Source: Limosilactobacillus pontis
Lineage (GTDB): Bacteria; Bacillota; Bacilli; Lactobacillales; Lactobacillaceae
NCBI RefSeq assembly: GCF_002940945.1
Contig: NZ_PNFV01000001.1
Coordinates: forward strand, 1-64,000
Direction: 5' to 3'
Length of the DNA: 64,000 nucleotides
The position numbers and the translations under genes are program-made. This document shows positions 33,838 to 42,262 of the stretch, in pieces (position 1 is the stretch's first letter; the number at the start of each line of letters is the position of its first letter). The notes under the pieces are model-generated. The model saw only the letters and a list, made by a program, of their open reading frames with translations. It had not been told where the DNA came from and did no database searches.

Positions 33838-34983
33838 TCAGTCCAATTGACTAAGTGCCTGACGAAGATCGCTAATAATATCCGTGGCATCCTCGATCCC
33901 TACGGATAGACGAATCAGCTCATCACTGATCCCGTTTTTCAACCGTACGGCCCGTGGAATTGAACCATGGGTCATCACTGCCGGAACCTCAATCAAGCTC
34001 TCAATTCCTCCAAGACTTTCAGCGAGGTCGATCAGCTGCAGGTGTTCAACGAATTGTTTAACATCCAATCCAGCCTGAAGCTCGAAGGAGATCATTGCCC
34101 CAAAGCCCCGCATTTGTTCAGCAGCAACGGCATGCCCCGGGAAATCGGTCAGTCCGGGATAATAAATCTTAGCAACGTGTGCATCTGTCTGGAGAAAATC
34201 AACCACCGCGGCAGCATTCTCCTCATGAATCCGCATCCGGGCCGCCAGTGTCTTGATCCCCCGCTGGACTAGCCAGCTGTCGTCCGGCCCCAGCGTACTG
34301 CCCAGCGAGTTTTGGAGAAAAGCCAGCTGCTCAGCAATCACCGCATCGTTGGTAACAGCGATCCCAGCAACCACGTCACTGTGGCCACCTAGGTACTTGG
34401 TTGCGGAGTGGACGACGATGTCCGCTCCTAGGGTCAGCGGCTGCTGGTTATAGGGTGTTGCAAAGGTATTATCAACAATTGTCCGCAAGTGATGCCGCTT
34501 GGCCAGTCTGGTTACCGCCCGGATATCGGTAATCTGAAGAAGCGGGTTCGTTGGTGTTTCAAAATATATAGCAACGGTATTGTCCTGAATCGCCGCCTCT
34601 ATTGCCGCTGGGTCCTGGGTATCAACAACCGTGAACTCCATGCCAAACCGCTTCAAGACCTGGTTGATCAATCGGAAGGTTCCACCATAGACGTCTTTGC
34701 CAACGACAAAGTGGTCACTACGGGAGTACAGTGCAAAAACCGTCGCAATGGCTGCGGAACCAGAGGCAAAGGCAAAACCAGCCACCCCCTCTTCCAGCTG
34801 GGCCATCAGTTTTTCCAATGCGGCTCGAGTCGGGTTGCCCGTTCGTGAATACTCCCACTTGGGGCTTCCGCCTAAGACTCGCTGATGAAAAGTCGATGCC
34901 CGGTAGATTGGCGTTGAAACGGCACCGGTCGTGAGGTCTTCACTATCGCCGCCATGAATTAATCGGGTGTTGAATTTAGTCAT
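33838..34983 (-). CDS. PLP-dependent transsulfuration enzyme (cystathionine gamma-lyase/synthase type)
   Basis: A 381-residue Cys/Met-metabolism PLP enzyme. The PLP lysine is in VVHSATKYLGGHSDVVAG; EYSRTGNPTRAALE, FASGSAAIATVFALYS and YFETPTNPLLQITDI are family motifs. Cystathionine gamma-lyase, gamma-synthase and beta-lyase cannot be separated by eye, but the pairing with a CysK/CBS-type gene 19 bases upstream favours reverse transsulfuration (methionine to cysteine). ATG 34983 has GAGG 9 bases upstream and was chosen over TTG 34989. It is the second gene of the operon controlled by the cysteine-codon leader. Confidence 0.9.
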   Translation of the reverse strand: MTKFNTRLIHGGDSEDLTTGAVSTPIYRASTFHQRVLGGSPKWEYSRTGNPTRAALEKLMAQLEEGVAGFAFASGSAAIATVFALYSRSDHFVVGKDVYGGTFRLINQVLKRFGMEFTVVDTQDPAAIEAAIQDNTVAIYFETPTNPLLQITDIRAVTRLAKRHHLRTIVDNTFATPYNQQPLTLGADIVVHSATKYLGGHSDVVAGIAVTNDAVIAEQLAFLQNSLGSTLGPDDSWLVQRGIKTLAARMRIHEENAAAVVDFLQTDAHVAKIYYPGLTDFPGHAVAAEQMRGFGAMISFELQAGLDVKQFVEHLQLIDLAESLGGIESLIEVPAVMTHGSIPRAVRLKNGISDELIRLSVGIEDATDIISDLRQALSQLD

Positions 34984-35002
34984 AATCAATTACCTCGCTT
35001 GC

Positions 35003-35914
35003 TTAATCATAAATGTGTTCACTAAGATAACGCTCACTGGAATCGGGAAAGATGGTCACCAAGTTAGCACCCTGGGGAAGGGTGGCCGCTACCCGAAGAC
35101 TGGCCGCAAGAGCCGCCCCACTGGAACTGCCGATGAAAAGGGCCAGGTGGCGGGCCGCCCAGCGGACATAGTGAAACGCCGCGTCGTCCTCAATCGTTTG
35201 AATCCCGTTGATCCTCACATCCTTGAAGAATGGCGGAACGAATTCCACCCCGATCCCCTCAGTCCGGTGAGAGTGCTGGGGCCCACCATTTAATATCGAT
35301 CCGGCCGGTTCCACAACATAATTTTCAAGCTGCGGGTAGGCAGCCTGGAGGGCCTTGGCTGTTCCGGCAAAGGTCCCGCCACTACCAGCGCCCGCCACAA
35401 AGGCAGCTAGCGGCCGGCCAGCCAGGTCGCGCAGGATTTCCGGCCCCAGCGTTTGCTGGTAAACATCCGGGTTGGCCGGATTCATAAACTGCAGGGGCAG
35501 ATAGGCATTCGGTAATTCAGCTGCCAGCTTCTTGGCATAGTCGATGGCACCCGTGATTCCCTGGTCACTGGGGGTATTGATGACTTCGGCGCCCAGAGCC
35601 TGCATCAGTGTCTGCTTCTCAAAGCTGAATTTTTCTGGGACAACCAGCTTAACAGCCAGGTGGTGCTTAAGGGCCGCAATGGCCAGCCCAATCCCCGTAT
35701 TTCCCGCGGTCGGCTCAATGATCGTGGTTTGGGCATCAATCTTTCCCTCAGCAATGCCGCGCTGGATCAATGCCATTCCCAGACGATCCTTAATACTTCC
35801 CCCGGGGTTAAACATCTCAAGCTTAGCGTAGATGTTAACGTCGTGGGGAGCAGCGATTTCTACCTTAAGCAACGGCGTATGGCCGATGAGCTGGTATGTA
35901 TCAGTAACTAGCAA
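35003..35914 (-). CDS. cysK: cysteine synthase / cystathionine beta-synthase-type PLP enzyme
   Basis: A 303-residue fold-type II PLP enzyme. The PLP lysine is in [15 protein letters not shown], the substrate loop in [16 protein letters not shown], and the phosphate loop in [15 protein letters not shown]. It makes cysteine from O-acetylserine and sulfide, or cystathionine from serine and homocysteine; with the lyase next door the second reaction is likely. The start is TTG at 35914 with AAAGGAGG 8 bases upstream, and no ATG fits. The ribosome binding site directly follows the T-run of an attenuator, so expression depends on readthrough controlled by a Cys-rich leader peptide. Confidence 0.92.
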   Translation of the reverse strand: MLVTDTYQLIGHTPLLKVEIAAPHDVNIYAKLEMFNPGGSIKDRLGMALIQRGIAEGKIDAQTTIIEPTAGNTGIGLAIAALKHHLAVKLVVPEKFSFEKQTLMQALGAEVINTPSDQGITGAIDYAKKLAAELPNAYLPLQFMNPANPDVYQQTLGPEILRDLAGRPLAAFVAGAGSGGTFAGTAKALQAAYPQLENYVVEPAGSILNGGPQHSHRTEGIGVEFVPPFFKDVRINGIQTIEDDAAFHYVRWAARHLALFIGSSSGAALAASLRVAATLPQGANLVTIFPDSSERYLSEHIYD

Positions 35915-35930
35915 CGGAAATTCCTCCTTT

Positions 35931-35977
35931 AAAAAAACAAAATGGGCGCAAATTCAGTATCCTGAATCTGCGCCCAT
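35931..35977 (-). terminator. attenuator (terminator) in the cysK leader
   Basis: On the minus strand a 16-bp stem (35977-35962 with 35957-35942, one wobble, GATA loop) is followed by TTTTGTTTTTTT and, immediately after, the cysK ribosome binding site. A full terminator between promoter and first gene is the signature of attenuation. Confidence 0.88.
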
Positions 35978-36002
35978 GGCTTCACAATCATTTTGAACTA
36001 AT

Positions 36003-36098
36003 TCATTTTAACTTAAAATGAGTATGCCAAAATTGTGGACCGCTTAGACGCAATCCACAACAACAGTTATTCCCGTTTACTAATAAGGTCATTAGCAT
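36003..36098 (-). CDS. cysteine-codon leader peptide of the cysK operon
   Basis: A 31-codon frame, ATG at 36098 to TGA at 36005-36003, with AAGGG 9 bases before the start. Codons 12-14 are TGT TGT TGT, a run of three cysteines (NNCCCGLRL in context). The transcript starts only about 20 bases upstream, from a consensus promoter. The Cys codons lie next to and partly in the 5' arm of a hairpin TTGTGGA...TCCACAA. A ribosome stalled for lack of Cys-tRNA would open this hairpin and could favour antitermination. The layout is that of a trp/his-type attenuator, placed before a cysteine biosynthesis operon. Confidence 0.82.
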   Translation of the reverse strand: MLMTLLVNGNNCCCGLRLSGPQFWHTHFKLK

Positions 36099-36126
36099 GG
36101 CAATCGTCCCTTCTCAAGTTAGGGAC

Positions 36127-36155
36127 AGTTTAACTAATCAGCATCCCCGTGTCAA
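36127..36155 (-). promoter_or_regulatory. promoter of the cysteine operon leader
   Basis: TTGACA (36155-36150) and TAAACT (36132-36127) on the minus strand with a 17-base spacer; the transcript should begin near 36120. Confidence 0.78.
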
Positions 36156-36240
36156 TCAATTCATTAAATAAGTTTAATTTGTTTTTCACTTGTGATCAAT
36201 ACCACCACAGGAAGGATCACTGACTTATTTTTTAAATGGG

Positions 36241-36272
36241 ATCGGTTAAGCCACACGCTCACCGATCCCATT
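36241..36272. terminator. second copy of the repeated GGGATCGGTT hairpin
   Basis: GGGATCGGTTAAGCCACACG...ACCGATCCC, the same sequence as at 33794-33825 except one base, with TTTTTT after it and a T-rich run before it. It ends the minus-strand gene pair 37888-36335 or backs up the leader region. Confidence 0.75.
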
Positions 36273-36334
36273 TTTTATTCTTACGGCAACCACATCACAA
36301 CCGTCTCTACTTCTCAGTCGAGCTCGTTATGATT

Positions 36335-37195
36335 TCAAAGATTCAGAAGCTTATTTAAACCATCAAGTGTGACCACTTCATATTTCTCCTTAGTAAAACG
36401 TTGAACTGTATGTGGATAATAATATTCAACCGCCTTATTCTTACCCTGCTTAATTGCGGTGGTGAAAACCTTATGGGCCTCGACCGCTTTCTGTAATGCC
36501 TTATACAGTTTCTTAGCATATTCCCGGTGATTACTTAAGAATTCACCGGTGACTTGCCCCCAAGCAATAAAAACGTACTGAGCCTGATTGGCGTAGTTCT
36601 CAATTTGCTCGGTTGCCTTTTTGAATGCAGCATCGACCTGCTTTGCGTTTTCCTCATCCTGTAAGTATGCAGTCAGAACCTTATAAGCTTCATTAGCATC
36701 ATAGGTCCTAAATGAAAACATGTCGATCTGAACTAGTTCGTTGATTGAAGCGGGAAAACTCTCCCAATCCTGAACATGAAGATAGTCAAATTTGTTGATG
36801 CTCAACTTCCTGACGTTATCGAGTCCACCACCCGTGTGAGTTCGATTTGGCGTATCCGTTTTATTATCATGCTTATACTGACGGTGATCCTGGACAATCT
36901 GTTGGTAAATCTTTCTCAGGTTTTCTACCTGATCATCTTCTACCTGATCGTCGGAAAAATACGAGCGGGGATTCAGGCCCAGCGTCAACAGGATCTTTGG
37001 TTCCTCAATGTCTTTTAAGGTAAACGACGCATTCTTCATAGGTGCAACCCAATCCGCATCGGGGATCGGCACCTTTGAAATAGCAACATCAGGATCTAAT
37101 GATTCCCAAACTTTTACCCAGGAATTACGGCTCTTGATGTACCAATCACTCTCAAACCCTATGATTCCATCGTTCATTACTTGATCGTTATTCAT
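36335..37195 (-). CDS. hypothetical protein, possibly DUF1643-like
   Basis: A 286-residue soluble protein. I do not recognise it with certainty. ILLTLGLNPRSYF followed by a later YVFIAWGQVTGEF resembles the NPS...AWG pattern of DUF1643-type proteins. A run of charged, helical sequence follows. It has no signal peptide or membrane segment. GGAGG lies 10 bases before the ATG. It starts 15 bases after the coiled-coil gene and is co-transcribed with it; the pair is divergent from the Clp-like operon. Base composition is a little richer in A and T than the housekeeping genes, suggesting accessory status. Confidence 0.6.
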   Translation of the reverse strand: MNNDQVMNDGIIGFESDWYIKSRNSWVKVWESLDPDVAISKVPIPDADWVAPMKNASFTLKDIEEPKILLTLGLNPRSYFSDDQVEDDQVENLRKIYQQIVQDHRQYKHDNKTDTPNRTHTGGGLDNVRKLSINKFDYLHVQDWESFPASINELVQIDMFSFRTYDANEAYKVLTAYLQDEENAKQVDAAFKKATEQIENYANQAQYVFIAWGQVTGEFLSNHREYAKKLYKALQKAVEAHKVFTTAIKQGKNKAVEYYYPHTVQRFTKEKYEVVTLDGLNKLLNL

Positions 37196-37210
37196 ATAAT
37201 CATAGCCTCC

Positions 37211-37888
37211 TTATAACTTGTCATACGCCACCACGACCTTATCCCAGGCATCGTGGTCAACATCAAGAATGATCTCCTGGTTACGTTCCCGATCATCGAT
37301 GTAGTGGCCATCGACAGTCTTGCCGAAGTAGAAGTAATACATCTCGTTCTTGCCGCTCGGTGACTTAGCATCTAGCAAGTGCTTAAATTCATCCTGATCG
37401 AAGACGAAGAAGTCGATATCGGGCTGTTCAGCGTCGTCACTGTGGTTCACGGCAAAGACAAAGAAATCATATGCAAATTGGCCATTATCATCATAAATGG
37501 TCTTTTTTGAAATGGTCGAAAAACCGGTGTACATCATCCGGGAACTCACATCATCCTTACCATAAAAACCTGAGCCGCGCAAACTTATTTTCAGCTTCCC
37601 TGCCCCATTAGTGATAACGATTCCAGAACCTTCTTTCCGGCTCCCCTTCAATATATCTTCAGCAGGAATTTTATCAGCTAAATTTCTCCGAACCGCTCCC
37701 ACCAGTTCATTTTTGCTGATAGAACCGCGGATTTTGCTGTTAATGTTTTTCCCTGGTTTAGCTGCCGTCGAAACAGGCACCGGCTTGCCATTCTTTAATT
37801 CTGCAACCTCGCGCTGCAAGGCCTCCACTTCATCGCTGAGCTTTAGGACCTTATCCTGGAGGTCAAGAATGATTCTATCCAACCCCAT
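37211..37888 (-). CDS. hypothetical protein with N-terminal coiled coil
   Basis: A 225-residue protein of unknown function. Residues 3-33 form a heptad-like helix (LDRIILDLQDKVLKLSDEV...) followed by a basic linker (AAKPGKNINSKIRG). The C-terminal two thirds are a mixed alpha/beta domain with many aromatic and acidic residues (YDFFVFAVN, DIDFFVFDQDEF, MYYFYFGKTVDG), perhaps a nuclease-like or binding fold, but no catalytic motif is secure. GGAGGAAA precedes the ATG. It is the first gene of a two-gene unit with 36335-37195 and faces away from the Clp-like operon across 168 bases. Confidence 0.6.
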   Translation of the reverse strand: MGLDRIILDLQDKVLKLSDEVEALQREVAELKNGKPVPVSTAAKPGKNINSKIRGSISKNELVGAVRRNLADKIPAEDILKGSRKEGSGIVITNGAGKLKISLRGSGFYGKDDVSSRMMYTGFSTISKKTIYDDNGQFAYDFFVFAVNHSDDAEQPDIDFFVFDQDEFKHLLDAKSPSGKNEMYYFYFGKTVDGHYIDDRERNQEIILDVDHDAWDKVVVAYDKL

Positions 37889-37983
37889 TTTTGTTTCCTC
37901 CTTATATAATTATGATTTAATCTTACCAGATATATATCATTTTATCAAATTGGCAAATATATAATATTTCTTTCGAAAATCTA

Positions 37984-38012
37984 TTGACATATAAGATATT
38001 TAGGTATATATT
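37984..38012 (+). promoter_or_regulatory. strong sigma-A promoter of the zinc-ribbon/Clp-like operon
   Basis: TTGACA at 37984-37989, a 17-base spacer and TATATT at 38007-38012, 44 bases before the first start codon. No CtsR or CIRCE-type heat-shock operator is visible. Confidence 0.75.
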
Positions 38013-38056
38013 TTAATCGTTGACTTGAACAAAATCAAAAGGAGGACATTTATATT

Positions 38057-38188
38057 ATGTCATTATTTGAAAAACCTCACTGTGGAAAATGCGGCTATGT
38101 TTTGGACGACTTTGCGGTTGCGTTCGGTAACTATTGTCCCAAGTGCGGTAATATCTTGGGCCAGCCCGGTGGTATTCGTTGGTACTAA
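38057..38188 (+). CDS. 43-residue zinc-ribbon protein
   Basis: A short gene with AGGAGGACA before its ATG. Two CxxC knuckles, CGKCGY and YCPKCGN, 18 residues apart, predict a single zinc ribbon; no other domain fits. It is the first gene of the Clp-like operon, 23 bases upstream of the ATPase, so it may be an adaptor or substrate marker for it, as zinc-ribbon proteins are for some Clp and Lon systems. That role is inference from position only. Confidence 0.75.
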   Translation: MSLFEKPHCGKCGYVLDDFAVAFGNYCPKCGNILGQPGGIRWY

Positions 38189-38211
38189 TTCATCTATAGG
38201 AGGGATTAAAT

Positions 38212-40767
38212 ATGTTCAAAATTACCTATCAAGGCCAGCAAGCCTTTGCTCTTGCTAAAAATATCTCCAATAAATATAAGCGTTCAATAATTGAAACACA
38301 GGATCTGGTGGCCGCCCTGGCTGAAACCAATGACAGCAGCGCTGGAAAGATTCTATTTGACCGTTACGTCACCCGCTTTGATATTCAGCGGGAAATTGCG
38401 ACTGCCCAGTCCGTGACGGCACATTCCCAGGATGATCCTTCACTCGTCTACGCCGGGATGAACGATTCACAGGCCTTTGAAAACAAAATCAAAAGCAATC
38501 CGGTCCCCTTTATCAAGGAGCCAGGAAATAACCCTGTCACCATCATCGACCGCGAATACCATGTTTCTGACTATGTTCTTCATGGGCTGAATTACGCCCA
38601 AGCCTTACTCCAACAGCGGAGTACCACGGAAATTGAAACACAGGATCTTCTGCTCGGGATGGTAGACGTCCAAGACAGCAATGCCTTCTGGCTATTGCTC
38701 AAACTGCTGATCATGCGGATGCATGGCTTCTACGCCAATGCCTACACTAACGTTGTCCTTTCAAAGCTGGACCTGGATTGGTACCGGGACGGTTATGAGA
38801 CCAACCGCCGAAAGCAGAAAAAAGCCCTCGCCGCTCAGCTGGTAAATAAACTGACGAACCCCGACTACTCCATCTTGAAGGAATACGGACGAGACCTCAC
38901 TCAGCTGGCACGGGAGAAGAAACTCGCGCCGGTTGTTGGCCGGGATGATGAAATTAAACACCTGGCCCTGGTTCTCAACCGGCGCCAGAAGTCAAATGCC
39001 TTGTTGATCGGCCCGGCTGGAGTGGGAAAGACGGCGATCGCGGAAGGCCTCGCTCAGCGCATTGCAACCGGCCATCTTCCGACCCTTAAAGCCAAGCGGC
39101 TCATCGCCCTTGATCCAGACCGGTTTGCCACTCTGATGGCACGTGCCGCCAGCGCTGAGGTGATCAACCACTTGCTCGCGGAACTGACCCAGCGACAGGA
39201 TGTCATCTTGTTCATCGATGAGGTTCAGGTCCTGCGCCACCGCGGCGGCCTTGGTCTCTTTGACATGCTCAAGCCAGCCCTGGCCCGGGGTGAACTACAA
39301 TTGATCGGCGCTACTACACCGACGGAAGCCCAGGACTTTTTCGACAATGACACGGCCTTGCAACGGCGTTTTGCGACCATCATGGTCAAGCCACTAACCC
39401 GATCTCAGGCTGATCAGGTGGTGGCCACGGCCAGCATCCCCTACGAAAACTTCTACCGGGCTAATTACACTACCGCAGCTAAGCTGACAGCCGTTGACCT
39501 TGCCTCGGCTTACCTTGCCACACCCCTGCCAGATGCGGCTTTGACTATCTTGGATAATGCCGGGGCACTAGTAACTGCCCATACCGGGACAACGTCACCT
39601 GATTCGCAGGACTATATTCAACAGCTCCAAGCACTAGAAAACCAGTTGGCCACCGCACGCACCAAGAGTCTCAATGATGACCAGGTCCACCAGCTCAAAC
39701 GAGCCATCAGCGACCTGCAGGCCCGGTATGCCGTGCAAAAGGCTAATGGTGACCAGAAACAGTACACTGCCAAAATCACCGAACAGGCGGTGATCAAGGC
39801 AACTGCAGGTATCCTGGGGCGTTCCCTGAGCAAACAGGATGTCCGTATCGCCAAGCAACGGCGGACCGCTGAAAGTACCTCCATCTTTAAACTTGAAAAG
39901 CACCTGCAAGACCACATCATCGGTCAGAATCAAGCGGTGAGTGAACTATCCCAAGCCATTATGATTGCCAAAGCTGGTCTGCGGAAAACGGGGGCTCCGA
40001 TCGGGTCATTCTTCTTTGCTGGTTTAACCGGAACCGGAAAGACTGAGACAGCCAAACAGCTGGCCATTGCGGAATTTGGTTCTGACCAGAATCTCCTACG
40101 TTTTAACATGCCTGATTTTAACGGTTTCGATGGCCAAGACCTATTCGTCACCAGCCTGCTTCAACAGGTCACCGCACACCCGAATGCGGTCATCCTGCTT
40201 GACGAGATTGAGAAGGCAAAACCAGCCCTCGACCACATCCTACTCAGCATTATGGATGAGGGAGTCCTACTTCCCAACTTTAATCTCAATCCCGACTTCA
40301 GCAAGTCGATCATCATCATGACATCCAACATTGGGGCCGCACAACTGTTAGAACAACATGTCGGCTTTACCAGTGCTTCGGCTAACGACAACCAAAGTAG
40401 TTACGATACAGTGCGCCAGGCAATGCAAAAACGCTTTGCTCCTGAATTTCTTAATCGTTTGACCAAGATCATTGTTTTCAACCGATTACAGTCTTCTGAC
40501 TTGAGCAAGATCGCCAACCTGCTGCTAGAAAATAAACAGCGACTCCTATTAGAAAAGGATGTCCACCTTGTCTGGGACCAGTCCCTACCCGATTACATCG
40601 TCGCCCGTTATGCCGATCCCAATGCCGGGGCACGCCCGCTCGAACGGGGAATCGATCAAACAATCATGGGTCCCCTGGCCGTCAAGCTCTTGAGGCATGA
40701 AGTTTTACCGGGCCAAATAATCAAGTTATCTGTTGCAAATGAACAATTATCAATTGAGGTGGCTTAA
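38212..40767 (+). CDS. Clp/Hsp100-like double AAA+ ATPase without pore-loop motifs
   Basis: An 851-residue protein with ClpB/ClpC architecture. The N-terminal Clp-N-type repeat occupies about 1-160. AAA1 has Walker A GPAGVGKT at 267-274, Walker B ILFIDEV at 332-338 and Arg finger LQRRFA near 385. A short middle coiled coil spans about 465-515. AAA2 has Walker A GLTGTGKT at 604-611, Walker B VILLDEI at 660-666, sensor IIIMTSN, LNRL near 748 and sensor 2 GARPLER. The substrate-threading loops usual in Hsp100 (KYRGEFE in AAA1, GYVG in AAA2) are absent; those places read LDPDRFATLM and FNGFDGQD. No ClpP-docking IGF-type loop is evident. It may be a remodeller with a specialised partner rather than a general unfoldase. 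Confidence 0.85.
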   Translation: MFKITYQGQQAFALAKNISNKYKRSIIETQDLVAALAETNDSSAGKILFDRYVTRFDIQREIATAQSVTAHSQDDPSLVYAGMNDSQAFENKIKSNPVPFIKEPGNNPVTIIDREYHVSDYVLHGLNYAQALLQQRSTTEIETQDLLLGMVDVQDSNAFWLLLKLLIMRMHGFYANAYTNVVLSKLDLDWYRDGYETNRRKQKKALAAQLVNKLTNPDYSILKEYGRDLTQLAREKKLAPVVGRDDEIKHLALVLNRRQKSNALLIGPAGVGKTAIAEGLAQRIATGHLPTLKAKRLIALDPDRFATLMARAASAEVINHLLAELTQRQDVILFIDEVQVLRHRGGLGLFDMLKPALARGELQLIGATTPTEAQDFFDNDTALQRRFATIMVKPLTRSQADQVVATASIPYENFYRANYTTAAKLTAVDLASAYLATPLPDAALTILDNAGALVTAHTGTTSPDSQDYIQQLQALENQLATARTKSLNDDQVHQLKRAISDLQARYAVQKANGDQKQYTAKITEQAVIKATAGILGRSLSKQDVRIAKQRRTAESTSIFKLEKHLQDHIIGQNQAVSELSQAIMIAKAGLRKTGAPIGSFFFAGLTGTGKTETAKQLAIAEFGSDQNLLRFNMPDFNGFDGQDLFVTSLLQQVTAHPNAVILLDEIEKAKPALDHILLSIMDEGVLLPNFNLNPDFSKSIIIMTSNIGAAQLLEQHVGFTSASANDNQSSYDTVRQAMQKRFAPEFLNRLTKIIVFNRLQSSDLSKIANLLLENKQRLLLEKDVHLVWDQSLPDYIVARYADPNAGARPLERGIDQTIMGPLAVKLLRHEVLPGQIIKLSVANEQLSIEVA

Positions 40768-40769
40768 TT

Positions 40770-40955
40770 ATGATGAACGAACACGAATTTATTAACCAAA
40801 TGATCAAGTTTTACCACGCCTGCAATGTCCCTGCCGCTGAGGTTGACCATATTCTGGCAACCAACCGAGACCAGATCAGTCGGTACCTAGTAGCAACGCC
40901 TGAGCTGATGGCCCGCAAATTCTATGAATGGACCTTTAACAAGTCAATCAATTAA
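40770..40955 (+). CDS. small hypothetical protein of the Clp-like operon
   Basis: A 61-residue, mostly helical protein (EFINQMIKFYHACNVPAAEVDHILATNRDQ...). GAGGTGG within the end of the ATPase gene precedes ATG 40770, and a second ATG follows at 40773. It has no recognised domain. The 2-base gap to the ATPase suggests coupled translation and a possible subunit or adaptor. Confidence 0.6.
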   Translation: MMNEHEFINQMIKFYHACNVPAAEVDHILATNRDQISRYLVATPELMARKFYEWTFNKSIN

Positions 40956-40972
40956 TATGGGAGGATGCCCAA

Positions 40973-42136
40973 ATGAAGTTAAAGAATTTTTCTAAAAAAT
41001 GGAAATGGATCACCGGTATTATCGTCGCGGCCCTAGCAGTCATGTTATTCGGCCGATTGCACAGTAACAGCGAGACGCTCTTTCCTCCACGACACGTTTC
41101 GTTCGTCCAGCAGGCCCATGGAACAGGCACCCACGTCTGGTATATGACGACCGGTAAGGATAAGGACGCTAACGTTTATTACATCGTTGTATTGAAGGAC
41201 GGACGGGCCCGGACCTACCGGACGTATGACGACGATACAACGCTGGGCAAGATCGCTAAGATGAGCAATCGCCAGGTCCTCCGCTACGCTAAGCAACAGG
41301 ATAAGAAGTATTTTGACGTCTCAACCAAGGAGGTTGCCTTAGCCCGCCGCGGTGTTCATGACGGTTTTAATACCGACTTCAAACCTGCCATGAGTGCACC
41401 GAGTTACTATGTTTTGATCAACGATGATAACAAGGTCGTCGGTACGGCCATTGACACTGGTGAAAAGGGCCACAATGACCGACCTTACCAGGTCATCTTC
41501 AATACCGCCGGTAAGATGACTAGCAGCGCCCGGGGAACCACCCAGCTGCCCGGCAATATCCGGGAAAATTACACGCCAATTGTCAGAGAAAATGATAACG
41601 ACCAAAAGCACAATACAACCATTTTAAATCGCATGGACACCGGCCTACAGGAGCACATCCGCCAGGTAAGTTATACTGCCCCTGAGCCAATCAAGGTCAA
41701 GAACACTTCGCAGACCGACGCTTCCGGCAACCATATTGTTTCTCAAACGGCAACAATCCAGTATACAAGCAGCGTCGATGTCGACCAAGTCCAGGATAAC
41801 TTCCTGCAGATGGCTGAAAAGGATCCTTCGATCATGAAACGCTTTGCTCAGTGGGCAACGTTGAAACAAAAAGCCCACGATCCAAAGCAAATGGCTACCG
41901 CCCAAACAGCTGTTAATACGGGGACCGATAGGATGTTCTCACCACACTTCTGCAATGACCTGACCAAGGAAGTCTTCATCAGTAATGAGCAGGAGAAGGA
42001 CACACTCAGTTTGGAGATGCCGGTCGCCTTTGACGTCTACGATAGCCACTTTATTGGCTACGAACGAGCCAACGATAACGGCTACTTAGTTACCAAGGCA
42101 CAGTCTAAGAAGCAAACCGCAGTCTTTGCTAAGTAA
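40973..42136 (+). CDS. membrane-anchored hypothetical protein of the Clp-like operon
   Basis: A 387-residue protein with one N-terminal membrane helix (WITGIIVAALAVMLFG, residues about 12-28) after a basic start (KLKNFSKKWKW), so most of the protein should be outside the cell. The extracellular part is hydrophilic, beta-rich and lacks a known catalytic motif; the segment from 190 on has VQDNFLQMAEKDP and AFDVYDSHFIGYERA. It has no LPXTG. GGGAGGATG precedes the start. It ends the operon of zinc ribbon, Clp-like ATPase and small protein, and a terminator follows. Confidence 0.65.
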   Translation: MKLKNFSKKWKWITGIIVAALAVMLFGRLHSNSETLFPPRHVSFVQQAHGTGTHVWYMTTGKDKDANVYYIVVLKDGRARTYRTYDDDTTLGKIAKMSNRQVLRYAKQQDKKYFDVSTKEVALARRGVHDGFNTDFKPAMSAPSYYVLINDDNKVVGTAIDTGEKGHNDRPYQVIFNTAGKMTSSARGTTQLPGNIRENYTPIVRENDNDQKHNTTILNRMDTGLQEHIRQVSYTAPEPIKVKNTSQTDASGNHIVSQTATIQYTSSVDVDQVQDNFLQMAEKDPSIMKRFAQWATLKQKAHDPKQMATAQTAVNTGTDRMFSPHFCNDLTKEVFISNEQEKDTLSLEMPVAFDVYDSHFIGYERANDNGYLVTKAQSKKQTAVFAK

Positions 42137-42150
42137 CTTCGCCGTTCCTA

Positions 42151-42180
42151 AAAAAGCATCCGCAAAAACGGATGCTTTTT
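42151..42180. terminator. terminator of the Clp-like operon
   Basis: AAAAAGCATCCG and CGGATGCTTTTT form a perfect 12-bp stem around CAAAAA; it can work in both directions. Confidence 0.9.
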
Positions 42181-42262
42181 CTAGTGTACGAAATATTAGA
42201 AAACTCCCTGCCCTTACAATGCAAAATTTCCGTAACTGTATTGCAGCTGGAACGAGATTGAG

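Noticed and set aside
35915..36120. T-box or SAM riboswitch before cysK
   Set aside because: There is no GGGTGGNACCGCG T-box sequence, no AGTA bulge and no S-box core; the Cys-codon leader ORF explains the attenuator better.
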